64,000 bases of DNA from Thermococcus barophilus MP. Lineage in GTDB: Archaea; Methanobacteriota_B; Thermococci; Thermococcales; Thermococcaceae. The stretch is taken from the NCBI RefSeq assembly GCF_000151105.2, contig NC_014804.1:1600567-1664566 (forward strand), given 5' to 3'. The notes under the pieces were generated by a model. It had not been told where the DNA came from and did no database searches. It was given only the letters and a program-made list of their open reading frames with translations. Both the position numbers and the translations under genes were made by a program. The stretch's first letter is position 1, and each line of letters opens with the position of its first letter. Shown in pieces: positions 1-8,438 of the stretch.

Positions 1-1
1 T

Positions 2-184
2 GAAGTTGCAAAGAATCTCAAGAAAATCTCAAAGGTTAAAGAGGTGTACACTCTTTATGGGAACTACGATGTCATCGCCAAAGTGGAAGTTGAAAATCTG
101 CAAAGATTAAACGAGCTTGGAAACGAAATCTTAAAAGAGAATAAAGGAATTTTATATACCGAAACTCTAATCTGTGCGAGGTGA
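2..184 (+). CDS. Lrp/AsnC-family regulator, C-terminal part (partial)
   Basis: The reading frame is open from the left edge to a TGA at 182-184, about 60 codons. The translated piece has the beta-alpha-beta pattern of the RAM/AsnC ligand-binding domain, including the usual segment VYTLYGNYDVIAKVEV. The N-terminal DNA-binding half lies outside the window. The stop region overlaps the ribosome binding site of the next gene, which suggests co-transcription. The effector is not predictable. Confidence 0.7.
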   Translation, partial: EVAKNLKKISKVKEVYTLYGNYDVIAKVEVENLQRLNELGNEILKENKGILYTETLICAR

Positions 185-189
185 TCCTG

Positions 190-717
190 TTGGGGATTGA
201 GGAGGCAAGAAGGATTATGATGAATCACTTTGCAAACGCCGCAAGAAGGTTTGGACTAAGCGAGCTCTATGGGTACATCTATGGTGTTTTGTTCTTTGCA
301 GATGAACCGCTAAGCTTAGGAGAAATTGCGGAAAAGACAGGATACTCTATTTCTCATGTAAGTTCCGCCTTAAAGCTCCTTGAAAGTGTTGGCTTAGTTA
401 CAAGGATTAAAAAGCCAGGAGACAAAAAAGCATACTTCACAGCAATAAAGAATCTAAAAGAATGGAGAAAAGCTGCATATTACAACAAGCTTCTTGAAGA
501 TGTCCGACAAACAAGGGTAAACGTCCAAAAAGCTCTTGAAGAAATCAAAGAGGACAAGAGTGAAGAAGCCGAGAAAATAAGAGAAAAGCTGAAATTTATG
601 CTTAAAAGAAATGAAATAACAGAGAAAATTATAAAATTGCTTGTAAGAAGTGATGAAGAGAGGCTCCTCGAAAAATTAATCCTCTGCCTACATGAACTTG
701 AGAATGAAAGAGCTTAA
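190..717 (+). CDS. GbsR/MarR-type winged-helix transcriptional regulator
   Basis: A protein of about 175 residues. The N-terminal 90 residues form a winged helix with a clear recognition helix (TGYSISHVSSALKLLESVGLV), and the rest is a charged helical dimerisation region, as in GbsR-like MarR relatives. Start choice: a GAGGTGAT ribosome binding site at 178-185 is best spaced for the TTG at 190; a GTG at 181 is in frame but lies inside that site. It follows the Lrp-type gene directly, so two regulators may share one transcript. The target is unknown. Confidence 0.7.
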   Translation: MGIEEARRIMMNHFANAARRFGLSELYGYIYGVLFFADEPLSLGEIAEKTGYSISHVSSALKLLESVGLVTRIKKPGDKKAYFTAIKNLKEWRKAAYYNKLLEDVRQTRVNVQKALEEIKEDKSEEAEKIREKLKFMLKRNEITEKIIKLLVRSDEERLLEKLILCLHELENERA

Positions 718-750
718 AAAGGAAAGCGAGAAAATCATGCAGGTGATTAA

Positions 751-1257
751 ATGAATCCTCTGTTTGAGGCGCTTTGGTACATTCTTCCAGCATATTTCGC
801 AAATGCATCCCCTGTGATATTTAAGGGAAAGACCCCAATGGACTTTGGTAAGGAATTCATTGATGGAAAGCGTCTATTGGGAGATGGAAAAACCTGGAGA
901 GGGTTCTTCGGAGGACTACTCACAGGTATTTTTATAAGCATTATCCAATATCACATAACCCCAAACTTCTATGGCTCCTTTGCTGTGGCATTAAAATTAG
1001 GATTTGCCCTTTCTTTAGGAGCCCTTATTGGTGATTTAATTGGAAGTTTTGTGAAGAGAAGAGTAGGGATGGAGAGGGGATATCCCGCTGTGGGATTGGA
1101 CCAGTGGGGGTTTTTAATCGCAGCCCTAATTTTTGCATATCCTATAAAGACACTCTCAACTGGGCAAGTTTTGTTTTTACTGGCAGTTACGCCCTTTATT
1201 CACTGGTTTGCCAACGTATTTGCATATAAAATGGGATGGAAGAGCGTTCCCTGGTAG
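751..1257 (+). CDS. carS: CDP-2,3-bis-(O-geranylgeranyl)-sn-glycerol synthase (CDP-archaeol synthase)
   Basis: A 168-residue integral membrane protein of the CarS (DUF46) family, which activates digeranylgeranylglyceryl phosphate with CTP before polar head-group attachment in archaeal lipid synthesis. The family signature is visible: a short N-terminal helix ending NASPVIFKG, then the charged loop around GKEFIDGKRLLGDGKTWRG, which holds the probable nucleotide/metal-binding acidic and basic residues. Three to four hydrophobic helices follow. An AGGTGATT ribosome binding site precedes the ATG. The length is typical of the family. Confidence 0.9.
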   Translation: MNPLFEALWYILPAYFANASPVIFKGKTPMDFGKEFIDGKRLLGDGKTWRGFFGGLLTGIFISIIQYHITPNFYGSFAVALKLGFALSLGALIGDLIGSFVKRRVGMERGYPAVGLDQWGFLIAALIFAYPIKTLSTGQVLFLLAVTPFIHWFANVFAYKMGWKSVPW

Positions 1258-1308
1258 TGCCATAAATCTTTTTATAAAAAGAGAAATATTAAATTTCTTG
1301 GTGATAGC

Positions 1309-1572
1309 ATGAAGGTTAAAGTAAAATATTTTGCCCGCTTCAGAGAGCTTGCTGGAGTTAGCGAGGAAATTGTAGAGCTCCCTGACGGAGCTAAAGTTAA
1401 AGATCTCATTAAAATCATAAAAGAGAGACATCCAAAGTTCAAAGATGAGGTTTTTGAACAAAGTGAGGATGCTGACGTTAACGTGTCAAGAAACGGGAGC
1501 TACGTGAACTTTGACGAAGAATTAAAAGATGGAGATGTTGTTGCCCTCTTCCCGCCAGCGAGCGGTGGTTGA
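1309..1572 (+). CDS. MoaD/ThiS-like ubiquitin-fold small archaeal modifier protein
   Basis: An 87-residue beta-grasp protein ending in the diglycine (PPASGG) that E1-like enzymes adenylate. Such proteins serve as sulfur carriers for molybdopterin/tungstopterin and thio-tRNA synthesis or as protein modifiers (SAMPs). A GGTGAT ribosome binding site precedes the ATG. An E1-like gene lies downstream at 2156 with a VapBC pair between. The organism makes a tungstopterin enzyme (GAPOR, 16330) and MoaE (9394), so a MoaD role is plausible; sequence alone does not separate MoaD from SAMP. Confidence 0.82.
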   Translation: MKVKVKYFARFRELAGVSEEIVELPDGAKVKDLIKIIKERHPKFKDEVFEQSEDADVNVSRNGSYVNFDEELKDGDVVALFPPASGG

Positions 1573-1573
1573 G

Positions 1574-1762
1574 ATGAAAGTGATAAAAGTGGAAGTTCCA
1601 GAATGGGTAGACGAAGAAGAAGTAAAAAGGATAATCAAAATATTCTTTACAGAGAAACCGGATTTCATGGACTTTGCTGGCCTCTGGAAGGATATGAGTG
1701 AGGAAGAAGCAAAAGAGTTCAAAGCAACTATAAAACGGATGTGGGATACATGGAAAATCTGA
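1574..1762 (+). CDS. vapB: VapB-type antitoxin
   Basis: A 62-residue acidic, helical protein starting two bases after the preceding stop codon. It begins with the KVEVPEWVDEEEVKRI segment seen in many Thermococcales VapB antitoxins. Its 3' end overlaps the toxin gene by 13 bases, the usual antitoxin-first order. The overlap and the PIN-domain neighbour carry most of the functional weight. Expected to bind and mask the VapC active site and to repress the operon. An upstream in-frame extension lies inside the previous gene and is not used. Confidence 0.7.
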   Translation: MKVIKVEVPEWVDEEEVKRIIKIFFTEKPDFMDFAGLWKDMSEEEAKEFKATIKRMWDTWKI

Positions 1763-2178
1763 TTCTTGACACCGATGTTGTAATTGATTTTCTTAGGGGT
1801 AAACGTGAAACAATTGAAAAATTGAAAGAACTAAGAAAAACCTACCAATTCATAATAACAACGATAACTGCTTTTGAATTATATCTCGGAGCATATAAGT
1901 CCCAGAAAAGGGAGAAAAGGTTACTTGAAGTCAAAGCTTTCTTAAACACATTACTAATTCTTGAACTCGACGAGGTATCTGCCGAGATTGCTGGGAAAAT
2001 TGCAGCAGAACTTTCAAAAGATGGAGAGCCAATTGACGTAAGAGATTTGTTAATTGGCTCAATCGCAATTTCACACAGCATTCCTCTCCTTACAAATAAT
2101 GTAAAACACTTTGAGAGGCTCAAAAAATTTGGTTTAAAGCTTCTGGGGATTGAAAATGCTAACCGAAAGAGAACTTGA
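1750..2178 (+). CDS. vapC: VapC-type PIN-domain toxin ribonuclease
   Basis: A 142-residue PIN domain. The metal-binding acidic residues are in place: LDTDVVIDFLRG near residue 7, the Glu of FELYLGA near residue 38, the Asp pair in EPIDVRDLL near residue 97, and the C-terminal LTNNVKHFERL. VapC proteins are Mg-dependent endoribonucleases that cut tRNA or rRNA when freed from VapB. The ATG at 1750 is preferred to the GTG at 1741 because it fits the PIN start. It overlaps vapB and runs into the E1-like gene, so the toxin pair sits inside a housekeeping transcript. Confidence 0.82.
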   Translation: MENLILDTDVVIDFLRGKRETIEKLKELRKTYQFIITTITAFELYLGAYKSQKREKRLLEVKAFLNTLLILELDEVSAEIAGKIAAELSKDGEPIDVRDLLIGSIAISHSIPLLTNNVKHFERLKKFGLKLLGIENANRKRT

Positions 2179-2854
2179 GAGGTATGACAGACAGATCAGG
2201 ATTTTTGGAGTGGAAGGTCAAGAAAAGCTCAAAAAGGCTAAAGTAGCTGTCGTTGGAGTTGGAGGGCTTGGAAGTCCAGTTGCTTATTATTTGGCGGCTG
2301 CAGGAGTTGGGACTTTACTCTTAATTGATGAGCAAATACCAGAGCTGAGCAACTTAAACAGGCAGATACTCCACTGGGAAGAGGACATAGATAAAAATCC
2401 CAAGCCCCCCTCAGCTAAATGGAAGCTTGAAAGGTTCAATTCAGACATAAAAGTTGAGACATTTGTGGGAAAGCTTACAAAAGAGAACATCGAAGAGATT
2501 TTAGCCGATGTAGATGTTATAGTTGATTGTTTGGATAATTTTGAAACAAGGTACCTTTTGGATGAGTTTGCCCATAAGAGAGGAATTCCGTTGGTTCATG
2601 GAGCAGTTGAAGGAATGTTCGGACAAGTTACAACCATAATCCCCGGAAAGACAAAATGTCTGAGGGAGATATTCCCAAAGCCGCCAAAGAAAAAAGAGAA
2701 GTTCCCGATTTTAGGGGCAACTGCTGGAGTCATTGGAACCATCCAAGCAGCTGAAGTTATTAAGCTGATCACAGGCTATGGGGAGCCATTAGCAAACAAG
2801 TTATTGATAGTTGATTTGGCACATGGAAGCTTTGAAGTTCTCAACTTAGATTAA
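2156..2854 (+). CDS. ThiF/MoeB/HesA-family E1-like adenylyltransferase
   Basis: A 232-residue Rossmann protein that adenylates the C-terminal glycine of ubiquitin-fold partners. Visible motifs are the ATP loop VVGVGGLGSPVAYYLAAAGVG, the SNLNRQ segment, and DNFETRYLLDEF. A single Cys in the segment GKTKCLREIF could be the acceptor cysteine. The paired CxxC zinc motifs of classical MoeB/ThiF are missing: the second Cys of the first pair is Glu, and the region before AGVIGT has none. The likely partner is the diglycine protein at 1309. ATG 2156 is preferred; TTG 2150 is an alternative. Confidence 0.82.
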   Translation: MLTERELERYDRQIRIFGVEGQEKLKKAKVAVVGVGGLGSPVAYYLAAAGVGTLLLIDEQIPELSNLNRQILHWEEDIDKNPKPPSAKWKLERFNSDIKVETFVGKLTKENIEEILADVDVIVDCLDNFETRYLLDEFAHKRGIPLVHGAVEGMFGQVTTIIPGKTKCLREIFPKPPKKKEKFPILGATAGVIGTIQAAEVIKLITGYGEPLANKLLIVDLAHGSFEVLNLD

Positions 2855-3789
2855 GCCCTATAGGATACAGGCTTTTTCACATTCTTTTTCACGTTAATAT
2901 CTTTAACAACGAATTCTTCATACTCCCTACCAGTTTCAATAACTTCAACTGTTCTTCCCTGAGGGTCTTTTGTTAAGATTTTAATTTCCATGTTGTATGC
3001 TACTCTCCCACCAATGAGATTTCCATTTCTAAATTTAACCTCCAGAATCCCCTTACTGACGTTAAATGTTACGTTTGTATCTTTAAAGCCAATGAAAAAC
3101 CTCGCCAGTTGGGTTAAGTCCTCTGTTGTTACGTTGTAATAAAAAATCTGAGTGCCGTTCTCAATGGTTTTATTAAATGGTTCTTTTTGAAGGTATTTTT
3201 CAACAAAGCTAACAACGTTATACCCCCAGGTTAAGTTTAGGACAGCCTCTGGGGGAAGTATAAAACTTTCATTTGTGAGCTTTTTCCATACACCGTTTGA
3301 GTACAAATAAACCTCTCCATCCTTAATGATCTCCCTTGTAAATGTCGTTGCACCACCAGGGAAAGTTGTTGTAGTCGTGTTTATGTCAGATTCCTTATTT
3401 ATCAAATCCACATAACCTACTTTCTTTGAAGTTATACTGACCTCACCAGCGTTAAAGGTAAGGTTTCCTTGCTTAATCTTGACGTCGAGAGTTACGCTTA
3501 CGTTTTCAAGATACGTAAACTGTTTAATTTTCCTTAAGTTATCCAACAGCTCTTCACGAGAATAAATCTTCGGCTGTATTTGTGTTTTAGTTTGGGTTAT
3601 TGTTTTTGAGGGAGATGAAGTTGTGGTTGTTGGTATATTTGTTATACTCGTCGAAGATGTCATTGTCTGAGGCTGAGTTGTTGAAGTTTGGGCAGTTGTT
3701 GAGGTTGTAGAGGTAGATTTACCCCCAATACACCCAGCAACTAAACCAACTAAAAGTATTCCAACCAGCAAAACTCCCAACTTTTTCAT
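2851..3789 (-). CDS. Secreted lipoprotein with Thr/Ser-rich linker
   Basis: A 312-residue protein with a signal peptide and lipobox (LVGLVAGC, Cys near residue 20). A Thr/Ser/Pro-rich linker to about residue 75 is typical of Thermococcales surface lipoproteins. The remaining 230 residues are beta-rich, without Cys or catalytic motifs; a LolA-like lipid-binding fold is possible but not shown. GAGGAGGT precedes the ATG, which overlaps the M48 protease stop, so the two are co-transcribed. The overlap hints at an envelope quality-control partnership. Confidence 0.6.
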   Translation of the reverse strand: MKKLGVLLVGILLVGLVAGCIGGKSTSTTSTTAQTSTTQPQTMTSSTSITNIPTTTTSSPSKTITQTKTQIQPKIYSREELLDNLRKIKQFTYLENVSVTLDVKIKQGNLTFNAGEVSITSKKVGYVDLINKESDINTTTTTFPGGATTFTREIIKDGEVYLYSNGVWKKLTNESFILPPEAVLNLTWGYNVVSFVEKYLQKEPFNKTIENGTQIFYYNVTTEDLTQLARFFIGFKDTNVTFNVSKGILEVKFRNGNLIGGRVAYNMEIKILTKDPQGRTVEVIETGREYEEFVVKDINVKKNVKKPVSYRA

Positions 3790-4937
3790 TCCGCTACCTC
3801 CTCAAGGTGTCTTATTCGTTCTTCAATTGATGGATGAAAGCTTAAAAAGCCGAACCACTTTCCGGTTTTCTTTGGAGTTAGATTTACCTCTGCGAGCTTT
3901 TCAAGAGTTTTTATCACCGTTTCCTTCCCAATGACTTTTGCCGCGAACTCATCGGCTTTGAATTCGTTCCTCAGCGAAATTTTTCCCTGAATAACGACGA
4001 AGTAAATGATATAAGCAGAAAAAAAGACCCCAAAGAACACCACAGGGGAGAGAATATCAACACCGAGCTTTATAAGGGCAAAGACTATTCCCATCCAGAA
4101 ACCAAACCAGCCGATTGCAATTAAAGCGTTTATCCAGAGGTGTCTTCCCTTTATATGCCCAATCTCGTGTGCTATCACTGCTTTAATCTCCTCTGGCTCA
4201 AAGGTTTCGAGCATATATTCGGTTATGAAGATATACCTCGCCCAAGGTAAAATCCCAGTCACTCCAGCGTTGGCTATTTTGTATTCTTTCTTTCCCGTTA
4301 CCCTTATATCCCTCACCTTAAAGCCGAGGCTCTCGCAGAACTTTAAAAGCTCAGTCCTCAAAGGCTCTGGAACCTGCCTCGGCTTGCCGAAAAACCTTGT
4401 GAGATAAGGCGAGAGCGCAAAGAATGAGAGGATGTAAATTACAAATACTCCAAAGCTGGCCAGAGTGCTGTTTCTAATCTTCTCGGGGAGGTTAAGGTAT
4501 ATCCCGAGCCAGACGATTCCGGGTAGAAGAAGAAAGGCAAATGCTTTGAGGATGCCCTTAACCGTTTCCCACGTTTTAATGTTCAAACCCTTAACCTCTA
4601 CTTCTATTTTCGAGGCAACGAGTATCGTAAGCATTATAGAAATCAAAAGCGGTGTTATAAAGACTCCCATAAAAATCAAGGCACCAAGAAACGGGCTGGA
4701 GATGTGTTCAGCCAGGGGTTCCATAACCTTATCCAGAATACCCAACCCGATAACTGGGGGAAAATAAAGTCCAATCGCGAGAATTATGCAGAGCAGCATT
4801 AACTTAGTTCCTTTGTACATTTTTTCATCATTTGAAGTTTCGCCCTTTAGTATTTTCTCCCTCTGAAGCCTCATAATTAGCGGGGGAACTGTGATGGTAA
4901 TTATTGAGATTACAAGAAAAAATATGACCCAGTCCAT
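3786..4937 (-). CDS. HtpX-like M48-family membrane metalloprotease
   Basis: A 383-residue membrane protease. Hydrophobic helices occupy residues 1-25, 45-75, 85-110 and 130-175. The zinc site is HEIGH (followed by IKGRH) with the third ligand expected in the NEFKADEFAAKVIG segment, as in HtpX/Ste24 peptidases, which degrade misfolded membrane proteins. The 383 residues are longer than bacterial HtpX (about 290), owing to extra N-terminal helices. The ATG has a GGAGGGGGAGAT ribosome binding site. The downstream lipoprotein gene overlaps, and a small membrane protein gene lies just upstream. Confidence 0.85.
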   Translation of the reverse strand: MDWVIFFLVISIITITVPPLIMRLQREKILKGETSNDEKMYKGTKLMLLCIILAIGLYFPPVIGLGILDKVMEPLAEHISSPFLGALIFMGVFITPLLISIMLTILVASKIEVEVKGLNIKTWETVKGILKAFAFLLLPGIVWLGIYLNLPEKIRNSTLASFGVFVIYILSFFALSPYLTRFFGKPRQVPEPLRTELLKFCESLGFKVRDIRVTGKKEYKIANAGVTGILPWARYIFITEYMLETFEPEEIKAVIAHEIGHIKGRHLWINALIAIGWFGFWMGIVFALIKLGVDILSPVVFFGVFFSAYIIYFVVIQGKISLRNEFKADEFAAKVIGKETVIKTLEKLAEVNLTPKKTGKWFGFLSFHPSIEERIRHLEEVAE

Positions 4938-4958
4938 ATCTCCCCCTCCATTCCGCGA

Positions 4959-5144
4959 TTACTTTTCATTACCAACTCCAGTGATCCTTTCCCTTTGAGA
5001 GCTATATTCGGTTAGTATGTATGCCAAAATAAAAAGGAAAATTCCACTCCAGACTATAATCCATTTCATGCTGAGGATTCCAAACAGAATTAACAGTGCC
5101 CCCATTAGAAGCCCGGGATTGTCGGTTATTTTTTTCAAATTCAT
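4959..5144 (-). CDS. Small two-helix membrane protein
   Basis: A protein of about 61 residues with two hydrophobic helices and a charged C-terminus. It is the first gene of the protease/lipoprotein transcription unit. The ATG at 5144 is chosen because a GGTGG ribosome binding site lies five bases upstream; a GTG nine bases earlier is in frame. No family is recognised. Its position suggests a subunit or modulator of the protease, but nothing in the sequence proves it. Confidence 0.5.
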   Translation of the reverse strand: MNLKKITDNPGLLMGALLILFGILSMKWIIVWSGIFLFILAYILTEYSSQRERITGVGNEK

Positions 5145-5179
5145 CTCACCCACCAGCTTTCGGTTTTAGGTCTGATTAA

Positions 5180-5195
5180 ATGAAATGCATTTCAT
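5180..5195. promoter_or_regulatory. 16-bp perfect palindrome upstream of the M48 protease operon
   Basis: ATGAAATGCATTTCAT is identical to its reverse complement and lies about 35 bp upstream of the first start codon of the leftward operon, where a TATA box or operator is expected. It is in the divergent intergenic region shared with trkA. The bound regulator is unknown. Confidence 0.45.
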
Positions 5196-5403
5196 AGAAA
5201 AATATTTTGGTTCAAACTTGAAACAAACCCAAAATGCAGAGAATTTTTATTTGATATTATGAACAGAAATAGTCCACTCCCTCGAACCTGTAGAATATAG
5301 CTTGGAGCATTAAGTCTATATAAGTTTAATATCGCTTTTTCATCCCAATACGTTCAGATAAGTTTTTAGGAGATAACCCAGATTAATCATTAAGGTGGAA
5401 TTA

Positions 5404-6570
5404 TTGAAGGTCATCGTGGTTGGTGCCGGAAGGACAGGATTCCTAATCGCAAAGTGGCTCTCAATGAAGCATGAAGTAACCGTTGTCGATAGAAATCCGA
5501 GAATTCTTGATGAAATATCATATGCTCTCGATGTGTTTACCATACCTGGAGATGCAACCCTTCCAGAGACCTTGAAGAGGGCAGAAGTTGAAAATGCCGA
5601 TTACGTAATTGCAACAACCGACAATGATCAAACAAACATAATTGTGTGTTCTCTTTCAAAAACCTTGGGAAGTCCTTTCACAATAGCAAGAGTGAAAAGG
5701 ATAGAGTATCTAAAAGTCTGGGGCCATGGGAGAAGAACTCTTGGTGTGGACTTAATGGTCTGTGCTGCCCCCCTTGTAGCCGAAGGTATAGTCCGAGTCA
5801 TGGAGTATCCCCAATTGGTGTTCTTTAGAAAACTGTATGGGGACATCTATGTAGGGATGAGCTCATCACATATCAAAACCCCTTGGTCATTTAAAATTGA
5901 TGATAAAAACATTATTATAGCGACGAAGAATATGATAGAACGGTCATTTAAAAAATCAAAAACCAAAAAAGTTTTAATACTGGGGGCGGGGGAAACCGGG
6001 AGAATCGTGGCAAAAATGCTCTCAGCAAAGGGAAAAGAAGTTAAACTTGTAGAGGATGATTTCAAAAAAGCAAATGAAATTGCAGATGAGCTCGATGGAG
6101 TTACAGTTATTGCCGGAAACCCTTTCAGCGACTTTTTGTGGTCTGAGGAGAATCTAAGTGAAGCTGACATTGCAGTCGTGGCGTTTGATCAAGACTATAA
6201 GTGTTTCTTTGCATCAGCACTTGCAAAAGAAAAAGGCATAGATAGAGTTTTTTCGATGGTTCACCGGAGCTCGCATATACCCTTGTTCGAAAAGATTGGT
6301 GCTATTTCTTTCAGCCCAGAGCTTGAAACTGCAGGGAAAATAACAGCAGCAGTCAGAGGAAAAGCTGTCCTTGGAGTTGTAACAAGACCCGAGTTCCAAG
6401 TGTATGCTCTCAGCGGAGAGTTCCTTGAGGGGACTCCCTTAGAGAACCTTTCCGGAATACCTGGACCCCTCTTCAGAGATGGAAGACTCGTACTCCCCAC
6501 ACCAAAAATGAAGATCAGAAAAGGTGATATTGTCACTGTAATTACCGAAGGGGGAGGCATGATTCTGTGA
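5404..6570 (+). CDS. trkA: TrkA-like potassium uptake regulator with two NAD-binding domains
   Basis: A protein of about 388 residues. Two Rossmann (RCK-N) domains start at VIVVGAGRTG (residue 3) and VLILGAGETG (about 195), each with the acidic residue at the end of beta-2 that binds NAD ribose. A C-terminal RCK-C domain follows the second. It is cytoplasmic and gates TrkH in response to NAD(H)/nucleotides. AAGGTGG five bases upstream favours the TTG at 5404 over the GTG at 5395. The stop overlaps the trkH start. A TATA-like CTATATAAG lies at 5316-5325. Confidence 0.85.
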   Translation: MKVIVVGAGRTGFLIAKWLSMKHEVTVVDRNPRILDEISYALDVFTIPGDATLPETLKRAEVENADYVIATTDNDQTNIIVCSLSKTLGSPFTIARVKRIEYLKVWGHGRRTLGVDLMVCAAPLVAEGIVRVMEYPQLVFFRKLYGDIYVGMSSSHIKTPWSFKIDDKNIIIATKNMIERSFKKSKTKKVLILGAGETGRIVAKMLSAKGKEVKLVEDDFKKANEIADELDGVTVIAGNPFSDFLWSEENLSEADIAVVAFDQDYKCFFASALAKEKGIDRVFSMVHRSSHIPLFEKIGAISFSPELETAGKITAAVRGKAVLGVVTRPEFQVYALSGEFLEGTPLENLSGIPGPLFRDGRLVLPTPKMKIRKGDIVTVITEGGGMIL

Positions 6571-8036
6571 AGCTAAAGGAAACACTGGCACTTCTCGGGG
6601 AGATAATGCTCCTCTTTAGCATCTCATTTCTTGCACCTTTAACAGTTGCTCTTTATTATAAAACACCCATCTCACCATTTTTGATTCCAATGGTAATGAG
6701 TCTGATTATTGGAGGCTTTCTTCGCTCTCTTGGAGCCGGAGAGGAAATAGGAATTCGAGAAGCATTTCTTCTTGTTTCCCTCGCATGGCTGAGTATAGCA
6801 GTGTTAGGGGCTTTACCTTATATCCTCGCTGGAGAAGGTTCAATTGCTAATCCTCTCAATGCCCTTTTCGAAAGTATGAGCGGTTTCACAACAACCGGGG
6901 CAACAGTTGTGGTGGATTTTTCCATCCATTCAAAGGCAATTCTGTTCTGGCGCCAGCTAACACAGTGGCTCGGCGGAATGGGAATAGTGGTTCTGGCGAT
7001 AGCAATACTTCCGAGGCTAAGTGTTGGTGGTTCAGAGCTTATGAGCCTTGAAGCACCAGGGCCGCAGCTTGAAAAACTAACACCTCATATAAAAAACACT
7101 GCAAGGATATTCTGGGGAATATACGTTGGACTAACTGCCATGGAAACCCTAATCTTAATTACTCTGCACTACATAGGCATCGCGCCGAAAATGACACCAT
7201 ATATGGCTCTTGTTCACTCCTTCACCACCATGAGCACAGGTGGATTTTCGCCCCTTTCCCAGTCCATCAAGGCATTTTCTCCAGCTGTTCAGTGGATTAT
7301 AACAATCTTCATGATACTTGCGGGAGCAAATTTCGCCCTTTTCTGGTATCTCATGAGAAAAGACTACAGAATAATCAGAAATGAGGAGTTCAGATGGTAT
7401 ATTTTTGCTATCCTTGGCCTTTCACTCCTAACTGTCCCATATCTGGAACATCAGTTTAACCTTAATTTCATTACAGCCTTCAGGTATTCTATCTTCCAGG
7501 TAGCATCAATTGTAACAACAACGGGATATGCAACGATGAATTTTTCCAGGTGGGTTTTTCCTGCTCAATTTATTCTTTTCTTTGCCATGTTTCTTGGAGG
7601 GTCAAGCGGTTCAACGGCAGGCTCTATAAAAATAGTCCGATGGGTTACAGCCCTAAAAGCCATAAAAAGAGAACTTTCCTTATCATTCCATCCAAAATCC
7701 TTGATGAACGTGAAGCTTGGAGGGATTGTTGTCGGAGAAAGGTCTATAAGGAGTGCCCTTGCATTCATAGCACTTTATTTTATCATATTCTCTGTATCGT
7801 CCCTTTTTGTAATCCTTAATGGGGCATCTGTTAACCTAAATCCCACAGATGCCATGAGTGCAGTTGCCGCGACACTTGGAAACATTGGGCCAGGAATTGG
7901 AAAAATAGGCCCCATGGCAAACTATCTTATATTTCCCCCCCAGACAAGGGCTCTAATGATAGTTCTCATGTGGTTCGGCAGGCTGGAAATAGTGACTGTT
8001 CTTGTGCTTTTCACGCGCTCATACTGGAGATGGTGA
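6567..8036 (+). CDS. trkH: TrkH-family potassium transporter membrane subunit
   Basis: A 489-residue polytopic protein of the TrkH/KtrB superfamily. Repeated membrane-pore-membrane units carry the selectivity-filter segments: ESMSGFTTTGATV near residue 110, HSFTTMSTGGFSP near 217, SIVTTTGYATMNF near 315 and AATLGNIGPGIG near 435. The GTG start overlaps the trkA stop, so the complex is made from one transcript. It carries K+ (possibly with Na+ or H+) inward, important for the high internal K+ of hyperthermophiles. Length and filter count are normal. Confidence 0.9.
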   Translation: MKLKETLALLGEIMLLFSISFLAPLTVALYYKTPISPFLIPMVMSLIIGGFLRSLGAGEEIGIREAFLLVSLAWLSIAVLGALPYILAGEGSIANPLNALFESMSGFTTTGATVVVDFSIHSKAILFWRQLTQWLGGMGIVVLAIAILPRLSVGGSELMSLEAPGPQLEKLTPHIKNTARIFWGIYVGLTAMETLILITLHYIGIAPKMTPYMALVHSFTTMSTGGFSPLSQSIKAFSPAVQWIITIFMILAGANFALFWYLMRKDYRIIRNEEFRWYIFAILGLSLLTVPYLEHQFNLNFITAFRYSIFQVASIVTTTGYATMNFSRWVFPAQFILFFAMFLGGSSGSTAGSIKIVRWVTALKAIKRELSLSFHPKSLMNVKLGGIVVGERSIRSALAFIALYFIIFSVSSLFVILNGASVNLNPTDAMSAVAATLGNIGPGIGKIGPMANYLIFPPQTRALMIVLMWFGRLEIVTVLVLFTRSYWRW

Positions 8037-8042
8037 TCAGCT

Positions 8043-8438
8043 TTAGCTTTCCAGCATCTTTATCAGTTCACCTTTGACTGGATTTTTGACAATCCCGATC
8101 TCAAAAGCATGCTTGAGTAAATATTCCGGGAATTCTGAATCTTCAAAGAATGCTCTAACTCCCATTTTTGGAATATAGAAAAAGTAAACCCTCTTTACCT
8201 CATGTTCTATTTTTGCATTGGTCACCATAAATCCCTTCTCAACATTAACTCTTATAACTTCAAATCCGAAAACTTCAGCTAAGCCAAGAAACATCTCGAA
8301 GAGCTTTGCTTTAGCATCTCTCAGGGCTTTATTCACTGCCTGCCGTGAAATTCCCAAGGTATCAGCTATTTCAATCTCCCTAAGACCCTCAGCCTTCATG
8401 AGCCAGATCATCTCCATTCTCTCAGGGAGCTTGAACAT
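8043..8438 (-). CDS. Small HTH transcriptional regulator (sigma-region-4-like helix-turn-helix)
   Basis: A 131-residue protein. The first 45 residues form a helix-turn-helix resembling sigma-70 region 4 and archaeal Tfx proteins (EIADTLGISRQAVNKALRDAK). The rest is an alpha/beta domain of unknown ligand. A GGTGGC ribosome binding site lies upstream. Its start is inside the end of the membrane-protein gene at 8422-9141, so the two form an operon, perhaps a sensor/regulator pair. The target is unknown. Confidence 0.6.
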   Translation of the reverse strand: MFKLPERMEMIWLMKAEGLREIEIADTLGISRQAVNKALRDAKAKLFEMFLGLAEVFGFEVIRVNVEKGFMVTNAKIEHEVKRVYFFYIPKMGVRAFFEDSEFPEYLLKHAFEIGIVKNPVKGELIKMLES

